Shown here piece by piece: positions 22,792-30,297 of a stretch of 32,756 bases of DNA (position 1 is the first letter of the stretch; each line of letters starts with the position of its first letter). The stretch comes from Spirochaetaceae bacterium. GTDB taxonomy: Bacteria > Spirochaetota > Spirochaetia > DSM-27196 > SLST01. The position numbers and the translations under genes were made by a program. Under the pieces are notes generated by a model. The model was not told the DNA's origin. It searched no databases and was given only the letters and a program-made list of their open reading frames with translations. The stretch covers positions 1 to 32,756 of the forward strand of contig SKVA01000418.1 in the NCBI GenBank assembly GCA_007129695.1, read 5' to 3'.

Positions 22792-23598
22792 TCACGGGAC
22801 GATATGAAACGCGGTCATCGCAGCAGCAAACCACACGACAAGCGTCAGCGCGAACCACCAGCCGGGTCGGTGGTTCTCCTGCGTCTGCGGTACGACGCGT
22901 CCGACCATCAGCGTCAGGATCGAGCCCGCGGCTATCGCGTGTCCGGCAGGGACGGTCCCCGGAGCGATCGAACCCAGTAGGGCGCCGATCAGCGCTATCG
23001 CCGGCTGGATCGAGCCAGCTACTATCGTGTACCAGAACGCGCGACTCGATCGCACGCCGTACTCGCGAAGAGGTGCGGCGATGCAGTAGCTGGACATCGC
23101 GTTTCTCAGCGCGACCGCGCCCAGTACAGCGAAGACGGTCATACCGGCGTCCGGGTGCGCGGAGGCGTGTGCGCTCGCGATCAGCAGGCCCAGAGTCAGA
23201 CCGATCGGAGCGTTATGGATTGCCTCTGTCACTACGATGAGTGTGCTCTTCTTTAGCGGAGCCGGCGCGCCGGTCGGACGAGACCCCCTCCCCGACCTGG
23301 GATCGACATACCAGGAGAAGACGCCCGCTATGCAGGTGGCCCCCAGGACAAACCAGAGCGCAAACGCGACTGCCGCTTTCGCATCGACGCTGTCACCGGC
23401 CACAGCACCCGACACGAGCTGCGCGCGCAAAACGATCGCGATGAGGATTCCGGCGGCGCAACTGCGTGCGAACGGTATCACAGCGGCGTGCGAACCGGCT
23501 CTGCCGAACGCCGTCGCTGCACCCGCGGAACCGGCAAGAAACGCGCCAAGAAGAGCGATAACCAGCGAAAGCAGCACTCCGTGCACGGCGATGTCCAT
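22792..23598 (-). CDS. ZIP-family transporter homologue with lost metal ligands
   Basis: A 268-residue inner membrane protein with about eight helices, aligning by eye with ZupT/ZIP permeases. The region TEAIHNAPIGLTLG (124-137) corresponds to the TM4 HNxPEG motif, but Glu is Ile132. The TM5 motif (H-N/E-x-P-E/H-G/E) reads RNAMSS at 165-170, so its metal-binding residues are gone, while the flanking ZIP-like AFWYTIVAGSIQP and AIAAGSILTLMVGRVVP remain. It may have another substrate or be regulatory. I chose ATG 23598 over TTG 23628 because the promoter's predicted start lies between them. It is divergent from the pseudouridine synthase gene. Confidence 0.72.
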   Translation of the reverse strand: MDIAVHGVLLSLVIALLGAFLAGSAGAATAFGRAGSHAAVIPFARSCAAGILIAIVLRAQLVSGAVAGDSVDAKAAVAFALWFVLGATCIAGVFSWYVDPRSGRGSRPTGAPAPLKKSTLIVVTEAIHNAPIGLTLGLLIASAHASAHPDAGMTVFAVLGAVALRNAMSSYCIAAPLREYGVRSSRAFWYTIVAGSIQPAIALIGALLGSIAPGTVPAGHAIAAGSILTLMVGRVVPQTQENHRPGWWFALTLVVWFAAAMTAFHIVP

Positions 23599-23615
23599 CG
23601 TATTGGCCCGCGTAG

Positions 23616-23644
23616 ACTCTACAGCCAATTGCCCATCCTGCCAA
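23616..23644 (-). promoter_or_regulatory. Promoter of the ZIP-like gene
   Basis: The reverse strand has TTGGCA (23644-23639, five of six), a 17-base spacer and TAGAGT (23621-23616, four of six). The predicted start lies about 10 bases before ATG 23598. It overlaps the divergent promoter of the pseudouridine synthase gene. Confidence 0.5.
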
Positions 23645-23658
23645 TCGCTCTCTATACT
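23629..23658 (+). promoter_or_regulatory. Promoter of the pseudouridine synthase gene, leaderless geometry
   Basis: TTGCCC (23629-23634, four of six), an 18-base spacer and TATACT (23653-23658, five of six), then CGCGAT and GTG 23665. The 6-base distance from -10 to start codon equals that at 10154 and 8351. Confidence 0.55.
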
Positions 23659-23664
23659 CGCGAT

Positions 23665-24327
23665 GTGGAACCATCGCTCGACACGATTTACCGCGATCGA
23701 TGGCTGATCGCAGTGAACAAGCCGGCCGGTCTGCCGGCACAGCCCGACAGATCGGGAGACCCGAGTGCGCTGTCGCTGGTCTGCGACTCAACGACCAGCA
23801 CGGTTCATCCGGTGCACCGGATCGATCGGCCGGTGAGTGGGATCCTGGTATTCGCGCTTGACGCGCGCACGGCGGGCGCGTTCGGCAGACTCCTTGCCGA
23901 CGGTAGTGCCGAGCGGACCTACCTGGCGCTCGTCAGCGGACCGGTCGAGCCCCCATCGGGGGTCCTGTGCGACGGTATCGAGCACGATCGCCGGACGAAC
24001 CGAAGCAGAATCTCGCCCGCCGGCGAACGCGCCGAACTCGATTATCGGGTTGTTGCCGACGGCGACAGGAACACGCTGCTACGCGTCAGTCTGCGCACCG
24101 GCCGCCACCACCAGATACGGGCACAGCTTGCGAACCGGGGATGGCACATCCGCGGCGATCTGAAGTACGGTGCGCGCCGGTCGCAACCGGGCGGCGGCAT
24201 CGGTCTGCACGCGTACCGCATCGCGTTCGATCACCCGTGGACGCACGCCCGAATCGAAGTGGTCGCAGATGCTCCGGACGCTCCGGTCTGGCGGTCTCTG
24301 TGCGCTATCGCCGGTCCGATCGCGTGA
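23665..24327 (+). CDS. RluA-family RNA pseudouridine synthase
   Basis: A 220-residue enzyme converting uridine to pseudouridine in rRNA or tRNA. Motifs: an IYRDRWLIAVNKPAGLPAQP start, the catalytic VHRIDRPVSGILVFA (Asp54), AERTYLALV and LRTGRHHQIRAQLANRGWHIRGDLKYG. No S4 domain is present, as in the short RluA/RluC-like or TruC-like members, so target specificity cannot be given. The start is GTG 23665: the open frame extends upstream into a basic shadow, but the -10 box lies 6 bases before this GTG and the protein begins where the family fold begins. An overlapping ATG at 23663 is out of frame. Confidence 0.93.
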   Translation: MEPSLDTIYRDRWLIAVNKPAGLPAQPDRSGDPSALSLVCDSTTSTVHPVHRIDRPVSGILVFALDARTAGAFGRLLADGSAERTYLALVSGPVEPPSGVLCDGIEHDRRTNRSRISPAGERAELDYRVVADGDRNTLLRVSLRTGRHHQIRAQLANRGWHIRGDLKYGARRSQPGGGIGLHAYRIAFDHPWTHARIEVVADAPDAPVWRSLCAIAGPIA

Positions 24328-24342
24328 CCGGGTCAGGGCAAC

Positions 24343-24978
24343 TCAGTCCGAGCCGCGGGCAAGACCACCCGGGGGACGACCGGACGAGGGGCGCTCGGCG
24401 GACAGTCGTGAGAGGCTTTCCGCGTGCGCGAGCAGTTTCTCCGCGTAGAGTGGATCGGTCGCCCATGTGCCGGTCAGACCGGTAACCGTTGGTGCGGCGC
24501 CGCGGCGGACCAGATGGAAGCGGGGGTTCACCAGTTCGGTTCGAAGTGGTTCTGTGGTCGCGTACGCCTTCAGGTGCTGCACGTGCGCAAGGACACCGGT
24601 CCGCATGTTCGAAAAGGAGAGCCCCGGTGCGGTCTCGTTGACTGCTCCGAGACCGGCGAAGTTGTACTGGCTCGCGCGGACCGATCCGCCGAAGCGAAGC
24701 GCTCCGGTTTCGTGAACCATCTGTGCGAGCGCGACGAGCATGCTCACTCCCTCCTGCGCGGTTGCCGCCGCGTACGCGCGATGCAGGAAGCGCACATAGA
24801 TCGCGTCCACCGACGGGTTTCTGACCCTTATATGCTCCAGTAACGCCTCGTACGTGACGTAGTCGTCGGCGAGGATCGGCAGATCGGCACCGACCGATGC
24901 GACCGCAACGCACAGGCACGCGATCGCGATCACTCCGGTCGCGATCCGCCTGGCAGGAGCAGACAAGCCGCGGTTCAT
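24343..24978 (-). CDS. Secreted glucosaminidase-domain protein (GH73/FlgJ-like)
   Basis: A 211-residue exported protein. The signal peptide is ARRIATGVIAIACLCVAVASVGA at about 10-31. The lysozyme-like glucosaminidase domain has LVALAQMVHETGALRFGG (81-98, Glu90 as catalytic acid), QYNFAGLGA (104-112), TGVLAHVQHLKAYA and TWATDPLYAEKLL, all typical of enzymes cleaving the GlcNAc-MurNAc backbone of peptidoglycan. The C-terminal 20 residues are a Ser/Arg/Gly-rich tail. The ATG start overlaps the aminopeptidase stop as ATGA, making it the last gene of the five-gene run. Its likely role is wall turnover or flagellar passage; the exact role is inference. Confidence 0.88.
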   Translation of the reverse strand: MNRGLSAPARRIATGVIAIACLCVAVASVGADLPILADDYVTYEALLEHIRVRNPSVDAIYVRFLHRAYAAATAQEGVSMLVALAQMVHETGALRFGGSVRASQYNFAGLGAVNETAPGLSFSNMRTGVLAHVQHLKAYATTEPLRTELVNPRFHLVRRGAAPTVTGLTGTWATDPLYAEKLLAHAESLSRLSAERPSSGRPPGGLARGSD

Positions 24979-26252
24979 CGTTGCGATGTCTCGACGAACG
25001 CCGTGAGCGCGCGCGCGAGCATGTCGAAGTCTTGGTACGATGCGGTTTCGCGAATACTGTGCATCGCAAGAAGCGGAATCCCTACGTCGACCGTCTTTAT
25101 ACCTGTTCGCGCCCAGCTGAGCGGGCCGACCGTACTGCCGCTCGGCAGATCGCTGCGATTCGCGAGTCGTTGCATAGGCACCCCCGCTTCTGCGCACGCG
25201 CGCGCGAAAAGCGCGGCGGTCGTCGCGGTTGTCGCGTAGCGATACATGCCGTTGGTCTTCAGAACCGGTCCGCCGCCCAGGCGGGGAGCGTAACGGGTGT
25301 CGGACTTGTCGGCGAAACTCGGATGAATGGCGTGCGCGGCGTCGTTGCTGACGATCGTCGACCGCGCGAGCATGATTGCGCGATCCTCACGATCCGCGCC
25401 GTGAGCGGTTGCGACGCGGTCGATGATCGACCTGAGCAGGTCCGATTGGGCTCCCTCACCGGTCTGGCTGCCGATCTCCTCGTGGTTGTACAGGACCATG
25501 AGCCTTGGCCGTCCAGGTTTTGCGTCGACGATCGCGCGCAGACACGTGTAGCAACCGACCAGATTGTCCAGTCTGGGAGCGCAGCAGATCGCCCCGTCGC
25601 CCAGGTGTGCTGGCTGCGACCCATCGACCAGGTAGAGTTCCACCTCGCCTCCCTGGTCGCAACCGCATCCAGGGTTCTGCTCGGCCACGATCGTCAGGAA
25701 CGATTCAACCGCGGCTTGATCCGCCGACGCCGCGTCCGCACGCAGAAGCGCTACCAGATGATCGTGCGGATTGTACTCGAACCCGTCGTTGACCTTTCGG
25801 TTGAGGTGGATCGCCAGGTTCGGGATCACCGCCTCATCGTGAAGCCGGATCAGAGAGACGGCACCGTCTTCGGAGACCGCGATCCCGGCGACCGTGAGCG
25901 GACGATCGAGCCACGTCGCGCGGATCGGACCTCCGTAGACCTCGGTGGCGAGCATCAACGCGCCATGCTTCCACGCGATAGCGCGTTCCTTGATGCGAAG
26001 CGACGGGCTGTCGGTGTGCGCGGCGAGTATCACCAACCCGTCATCGAGCGCGCCGTTTCCCGGGTCGAACGCGATCAACCCGCCCGCACCGACCGTTGTC
26101 ATCCATCGGCCCTGCCACGCGCTGTCCCAGCGGCTGTCCATCGCAACGCTGCGGAAGCCCGCATCGCCGAGCCTGCGCGCCGCCTCATGCACAGCATGGT
26201 ATGGCGTGAGCGCACCGGTCAGAAAAGAGTCCACGTCAGTTCGATCGATCAC
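24975..26252 (-). CDS. M18 family (aspartyl) aminopeptidase
   Basis: A 425-residue zinc aminopeptidase of normal family length. Metal and catalytic residues are visible: His79 and Asp81 in LAAHTDSPSLRIK, Asp229 in APRLDNLVGCY, Glu258/Glu259 in YNHEEIGSQTGEGAQSD, and the C-terminal histidine in GIPLLAMHSIRETASYQD. M18 enzymes remove N-terminal Asp/Glu or neutral residues from peptides, as large cytoplasmic oligomers. The GTG start (26252) overlaps the PilZ gene's stop as GTGA, so translation is coupled to that c-di-GMP-type protein. No signal peptide is present. Confidence 0.95.
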   Translation of the reverse strand: MIDRTDVDSFLTGALTPYHAVHEAARRLGDAGFRSVAMDSRWDSAWQGRWMTTVGAGGLIAFDPGNGALDDGLVILAAHTDSPSLRIKERAIAWKHGALMLATEVYGGPIRATWLDRPLTVAGIAVSEDGAVSLIRLHDEAVIPNLAIHLNRKVNDGFEYNPHDHLVALLRADAASADQAAVESFLTIVAEQNPGCGCDQGGEVELYLVDGSQPAHLGDGAICCAPRLDNLVGCYTCLRAIVDAKPGRPRLMVLYNHEEIGSQTGEGAQSDLLRSIIDRVATAHGADREDRAIMLARSTIVSNDAAHAIHPSFADKSDTRYAPRLGGGPVLKTNGMYRYATTATTAALFARACAEAGVPMQRLANRSDLPSGSTVGPLSWARTGIKTVDVGIPLLAMHSIRETASYQDFDMLARALTAFVETSQR

Positions 26253-27013
26253 GGTTGATTCTCGACCTTTTCTATCGCTTCCTGGAGCGTCTGGTGGATA
26301 TACTGGCGTATTCGATGGCGGGGACGATCGTCACCCTTCGTGTACTGGAAGAGGACCACGCGGATCGCAGGATCATCCGATCGGGTTCCGATGACCACGC
26401 CATCGACACCAACAAGCGTTGCCCGCAGCTTCAGCTGGATGTCCCTGAGCAGAGATTTGAAGGGCAGTTCGACTCCGCTGCGAAAACGAACCGCCATGCC
26501 GACCGAGCTTATGTCGAGTATCCGTCCAGTTACGCGTTGACCGTCGATCGTCACGTTGAAACCGGCCCGGTCGTCATCGGCGGTCCGCGCGCGGACGTAG
26601 CGCCGGCGGCCCCGCGCCTCGTTCGCGTCGAGCGCACGCAGCATGATTCGCGTGCTCTCTTCGACACCGAGCTTGAGAGCAACAAAGCCGCACTGTACTC
26701 CGATCTGCATCAGGTACCGTTCTGCAAGCGACGCATCGGCATTGTAGCTGAGCACGCCGACCTTCAGGTCACCGTACGCCTTCTGCGCAAGGAGCGATTG
26801 AACGTAGTCTTGCCACCCCTGTTCGCCAAGCACGCTGTCGATGCCGACCCAGACAATCGAGTCGTTGAACCGAGCCAAGACTCGCTTTGCCCGGTCGGGA
26901 TCCTTGAGCAGGTAGACCTCATATTCGGCGGCAAGCAGCGCTTCGATGAGTTCTGCGGCGACGACACTCGGCGGGTTGAGCAGAAAGACCCGTTTTCCTG
27001 TATCGCCGGCCAT
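26249..27013 (-). CDS. PilZ-domain protein with an N-terminal receiver-like domain
   Basis: A 254-residue cytoplasmic protein. Residues 125-254 form a PilZ domain with both c-di-GMP motifs: RxxxR within GRRRYVRAR (Arg137-Arg141) and D-x-S-x-x-G in LDISSVGMAVRF (Asp167, Ser169, Gly172). Residues 5-120 alternate strands and helices (VFLLNPPSVVAAELIEALL, YEVYLLKDPD, VWVGIDSVLG, KVGVLSYN) like a receiver domain, but the usual acidic pair and phosphorylatable Asp are not evident, so it is probably a pseudo-receiver. The start ATG 27013 has AGGAGG 4 bases upstream. It lies 34 bases after the aminotransferase stop. Likely a c-di-GMP effector; its output partner is unknown. Confidence 0.85.
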   Translation of the reverse strand: MAGDTGKRVFLLNPPSVVAAELIEALLAAEYEVYLLKDPDRAKRVLARFNDSIVWVGIDSVLGEQGWQDYVQSLLAQKAYGDLKVGVLSYNADASLAERYLMQIGVQCGFVALKLGVEESTRIMLRALDANEARGRRRYVRARTADDDRAGFNVTIDGQRVTGRILDISSVGMAVRFRSGVELPFKSLLRDIQLKLRATLVGVDGVVIGTRSDDPAIRVVLFQYTKGDDRPRHRIRQYIHQTLQEAIEKVENQP

Positions 27014-27047
27014 TGAGCCTCCTGTTCGACGGCCTATACCCGTCGTG

Positions 27048-28262
27048 TCACTGCCGATACCACGACAGGAACTCTGCGAGGCCGGTCAACGCCTCGGCCA
27101 GAACTTCCTCGGTCGGCAGAAAGACGATCCGGAAGTGATCGCAGTCGTGCCAGTTGAACCCGCTTCCCTGAACGATCAGGATGCGCTTCTCGCGCAGCAG
27201 ATCGAGCGCGAACTGGACGTCATTCCTGATCGAAAACCGCTTTGGGTCGAGCCGTGGGAAGAGGTAGAGCGCTCCCTTCGGGAGCGTGCAGGTCACTCCG
27301 GGAATCGCGGTGATCCTTGCGTGCGCGAAGTCACGCTGGTCGCGTAGGCGACCGCCCTTGATCACCAGATCGTTGATACTCTGGTACCCGCCGAGCGCAG
27401 TCTGTATCGCGAACTGTGCCGGCACGTTACTGCACAGGCGCATGTTCGCGAGCATATTGAGCCCTTCCTGATAGTCGCGCGCCTGCAGCTTCCTGCCCGA
27501 CACGACCATCCATCCGGCTCGAAACCCGGGTGCGCGGTAGTTCTTGGACAGACCGCCGAAGCTGATGCATACGAGATCGTCGCACAGTGACGCCATCGTG
27601 GTGTGCTCAAGCCCATCGTAGAGGATCTTGTCGTAGATCTCATCGGCGAAGACGATCAACCCGTGTTCGGCCGCGATGTCGTGGATCGCGTGCAGCGTTT
27701 CGGCCGGGTAGACCGCTCCGGTCGGGTTGTTCGGGTTGATGATGACGATTCCACGCGTGCGGGGTGTGATCCTGCCTCTGATATCGTCGATGTCGGGCAA
27801 CCAGTCCGACGCCTCGTCGCACACGTAGTGAACCGGTGTACCGCCGGAAAGGTTCACCGCGGCGGTCCACAGCGGATAGTCCGGCGCTGGTATCAGCATC
27901 TCGTCACCGTTGTTGAGCAGGCCCTGCATGGCCATCACGATCAGTTCGCTCACGCCATTACCGATATAGATGTCTTCGATGTCGACATCCGCAACCCGCT
28001 GCTGCTGGTAGTACTGCATCACCGCCTTGCGCGCGGAGAAGAGGCCCTTGCTGTCGCAGTACCCCTGCCCTTCGCGCAGGTTGACGATCACATCGTGGAA
28101 CAGCTCGTCGGGAGCGTTGAGTCCGAACGGCGCGGTGTTGCCGATGTTCAGCTTCAGGATCTGGTATCCTTCCTCCTCAAGACGCTTCGCTTCGGAGAGA
28201 ACAGGGCCGCGAATGTCATAGCAGACATCCGCCAGTTTCTTGGATTTGGGTATGCTATTCAT
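27048..28262 (-). CDS. AlaA-like PLP aminotransferase (glutamate-pyruvate type)
   Basis: A 404-residue class I/II aminotransferase, close by eye to E. coli AlaA/YfbQ. Motifs: YDIRGPVLSEAKRLEEEGYQILKLNIGN at the start, GNGVSELIVMAMQGLL (PLP phosphate site), PAPDYPLWTAAVNLSGG, NPNNPTGAVY (176-185), FADEIYDKI with Asp207/Tyr210, and SFGGLSKNYRAPGFRAGW with the PLP lysine Lys240. It interconverts pyruvate/glutamate and alanine/2-oxoglutarate. I chose ATG 28262 because the family's conserved start follows it; ATG 28283 would extend into the upstream gene. The ATG is 2 bases from the upstream stop, so translation is probably coupled. No strong ribosome site is visible. Confidence 0.94.
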   Translation of the reverse strand: MNSIPKSKKLADVCYDIRGPVLSEAKRLEEEGYQILKLNIGNTAPFGLNAPDELFHDVIVNLREGQGYCDSKGLFSARKAVMQYYQQQRVADVDIEDIYIGNGVSELIVMAMQGLLNNGDEMLIPAPDYPLWTAAVNLSGGTPVHYVCDEASDWLPDIDDIRGRITPRTRGIVIINPNNPTGAVYPAETLHAIHDIAAEHGLIVFADEIYDKILYDGLEHTTMASLCDDLVCISFGGLSKNYRAPGFRAGWMVVSGRKLQARDYQEGLNMLANMRLCSNVPAQFAIQTALGGYQSINDLVIKGGRLRDQRDFAHARITAIPGVTCTLPKGALYLFPRLDPKRFSIRNDVQFALDLLREKRILIVQGSGFNWHDCDHFRIVFLPTEEVLAEALTGLAEFLSWYRQ

Positions 28263-28264
28263 CG

Positions 28265-29068
28265 TCAGTCCGCGTGGACCCATTTCTGGGCTTGCTCGAT
28301 GCGCGACGCCAGGAAGAGAACCTGCAGGTTCTGTCGCTGACGTTCTAGCTCGCGCGCCATTCGCTGCGGTGAGTAGCGCTTGCGAAGTGCTTCGCGAGCG
28401 TCGGTGACCTGTCGGGCAACCGCATCATCCTGAGCCGCGAACTGAATGAGCATGTGTGCGGCTAGCGGACGCAGGATCGGATCGTTGAACTCGGTCACGA
28501 CGCGCGACAGCTCGGCTCGCGCGTCGTCGAATCTCGACTGCGACATCAGTGAGAACGCGAGGCCCCACCGTACCCAGTACGGATCCTCTGCCCGCCGGTC
28601 ATCGACAAGCTGACCGAAGTACCGGTGCATCCGCTCTCCGTCCTGCGACAACAGATGCGGAATCGCGAGTTCCATCGACAGTTTCGGGATCAAACCGGGT
28701 TGATTGTCGCGCAGGAACGCTTCGATCTCGGTGATCTGCTCCACGCTGCCGGAGACGACCAGAGCATTGATCAACACACGCGCGCGGTTGCGGGAGATTC
28801 TGCCGGTCGCGCGCATCCGTTGGTCCAGATACGACACGACCGCCGACCAATCCTCCAGCTCCAGGAGCGAAAAGACGCGCCAGTTCATCGCGAAATAGAC
28901 GTTGAGACCCGCGAGCATCAACAGAAAGATCAGCCCGACCGGCCAGTTCTCGCTCCAGAACACGCCGGCGTAGTCCCATCCCAGGACCAGCGCGGGCATA
29001 AAGAACACCAGCAGGAAGGAGATGAGCAGAACGACGTTGAACGCGACGAATAGAACCTTGAACCGCAT
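28265..29068 (-). CDS. Membrane-anchored helical-repeat protein of unknown function
   Basis: A 267-residue protein with two N-terminal transmembrane helices, about 5-28 (VLFVAFNVVLLISFLLVFFM) and 42-62 (WPVGLIFLLMLAGLNVYFAM). The remaining 200 residues are helical pairs resembling TPR units (DWSAVVSYLDQRMRATGR; SRFDDARAELSRVVTEFNDP), probably facing the cytoplasm. I do not recognise a named family. The start ATG 29068 has GGAG 6 bases upstream. It is the first gene of the five-gene minus-strand run and is divergent from the HD-GYP gene. Confidence 0.8.
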   Translation of the reverse strand: MRFKVLFVAFNVVLLISFLLVFFMPALVLGWDYAGVFWSENWPVGLIFLLMLAGLNVYFAMNWRVFSLLELEDWSAVVSYLDQRMRATGRISRNRARVLINALVVSGSVEQITEIEAFLRDNQPGLIPKLSMELAIPHLLSQDGERMHRYFGQLVDDRRAEDPYWVRWGLAFSLMSQSRFDDARAELSRVVTEFNDPILRPLAAHMLIQFAAQDDAVARQVTDAREALRKRYSPQRMARELERQRQNLQVLFLASRIEQAQKWVHAD

Positions 29069-29128
29069 GCGAACTCCAGGGGCTTATTCCGGCACCGCCA
29101 GGCGATTCCTTTTGATCCCGAAATCAGA

Positions 29129-29134
29129 TATCAT
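29129..29134 (+). promoter_or_regulatory. Candidate -10 box of the HD-GYP/kinase operon
   Basis: TATCAT (five of six) ends 7 bases before ATG 29142, the same geometry as other leaderless candidates here. The -35 position with a 17-base spacer reads TTCCTT, which is poor, so this is only a partial promoter match. Confidence 0.35.
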
Positions 29135-29141
29135 CGTGATC

Positions 29142-30284
29142 ATGAAGGCATTTCCTGTGTCTGATCTTCAAGCGGGCCGCTACTTCACCAAGGCTGTCTA
29201 CCTTGACGACAAGTATATCCTTCTGACCCCCGAGACTCAACTGACCGACAGTCTGCTCGAACGGCTACGCGCATGGGAGTACGCCACCGTGCTATCCGAC
29301 GGGGAGAGCGTCACGAATCCGGTACTCTCGTCCGACGACGATGGTGCATCGGTGTCGCTGTCGGTCGACCAGGACGTCAAGGAACAGACGCTGTTTCACG
29401 AGGCCGAAACCTTCTTCAACGAACTGCTCGGTTTCGTCGAACGGATCTTCACCGACTTCGTCACGAAGGGCGAGATCGCGCAGCGTCCGATCGGCGACCA
29501 GGTCAAGCGGGTCATCGATATGACGCGCAGCCACCGCCGGTACCTCCTTCGGCTTGGTGAGATGACGGTCAAGGACAAGAACTACATCGTCAACCACAGC
29601 ACGAAGACAGCGGTCGTGTCGATTGCGATCGGAACGACGCTGCGACTGCCGTCGCACAAGCTCATCGAACTCGGCACCGCCGCGATGCTTCACGAGATCG
29701 GCATGATCCGGCTTCCTCCGCAGTTGTACATGTCGCAGAAGCAACTCAGCGGCAAAGAGCGGCAGGCTATCGCCGCGCACACCGTGCTCGGCTTCAAGAT
29801 CCTGAAGCAGGAGTCTTTTCCGGTAAGCGTCAGCCTTGCGGTGCTCGAGTGCCGGGAGAACCACGACGGTACCGGCTACCCGCGCAAGCTCGCGGGTGAC
29901 AAGATCAGCCTCTACGCGAAGATCATCCGCGTCGCGGGGAGCTTTGCCGCGATGATCAGCGAGCGCCCGTTCCGTGCGGCGCTCGAGGGGCACGCCGCCA
30001 TCCTTGAGATGCTGCAACAGAGCGGAAAGCACTACGACGAGTCGGTTCTGAAAGCGCTGATCGCAAACGTTTCGCTTTACCCGATCGGCACGTACGTCCA
30101 GCTATCGAACGGCACGCGCGGCATGGTGGTTGACACCAACGTTGACAACCCTCGTGCACCCAAGGTTCGCGTGATCGCGGGGCCCCAGGGCGAACGCTAC
30201 GCCGAACAGCCGGTAGTTGATACGGGAATCGATACGACGCACACCGTCGTGCGGGCGATTGCCAGCCCTGTCGCCAAGAACTGA
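29142..30284 (+). CDS. HD-GYP domain protein with a degenerate metal site
   Basis: A 380-residue cytoplasmic protein starting at ATG 29142 (MKAFPVSDLQAG); the longer open frame is basic shadow. Residues 145-345 align with c-di-GMP phosphodiesterases of the HD-GYP class: NHSTKTAVVS (His152), GTAAMLHEIGMIRLPP, AHTVLGFKIL (His213), HDGTGYPRKL and RVAGSFAAMISERPFR. Several ligands differ from the active consensus: HD is His184-Glu185, the HHE triplet before DGxGYP is Cys237-Arg238-Glu239, and the Asp of VADxxDA is Gly266. Catalysis is therefore doubtful, and a c-di-GMP sensor or scaffold role is possible. Residues 1-140 are a domain often found before HD-GYP. The kinase gene follows by 13 bases. 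Confidence 0.88.
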   Translation: MKAFPVSDLQAGRYFTKAVYLDDKYILLTPETQLTDSLLERLRAWEYATVLSDGESVTNPVLSSDDDGASVSLSVDQDVKEQTLFHEAETFFNELLGFVERIFTDFVTKGEIAQRPIGDQVKRVIDMTRSHRRYLLRLGEMTVKDKNYIVNHSTKTAVVSIAIGTTLRLPSHKLIELGTAAMLHEIGMIRLPPQLYMSQKQLSGKERQAIAAHTVLGFKILKQESFPVSVSLAVLECRENHDGTGYPRKLAGDKISLYAKIIRVAGSFAAMISERPFRAALEGHAAILEMLQQSGKHYDESVLKALIANVSLYPIGTYVQLSNGTRGMVVDTNVDNPRAPKVRVIAGPQGERYAEQPVVDTGIDTTHTVVRAIASPVAKN

Positions 30285-30297
30285 CCCAGGAACGACG

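Noticed and set aside
24325..24335. TGACC-G-GGTCA as a terminator between convergent genes
   Set aside because: The 5-bp stem has a 1-base loop that cannot form and no T-run follows.
24897..26258. A forward open frame of 453 codons opposite the aminopeptidase gene
   Set aside because: It is Arg-rich and featureless, and the reverse frame carries a complete M18 active site.
27014..27047. A stop-promoter-start module before the PilZ gene (GTGACA containing the TGA stop)
   Set aside because: No -10-like box occurs at 16-18 bases, and a strong AGGAGG ribosome site is present, so this gap looks like an ordinary operon junction.
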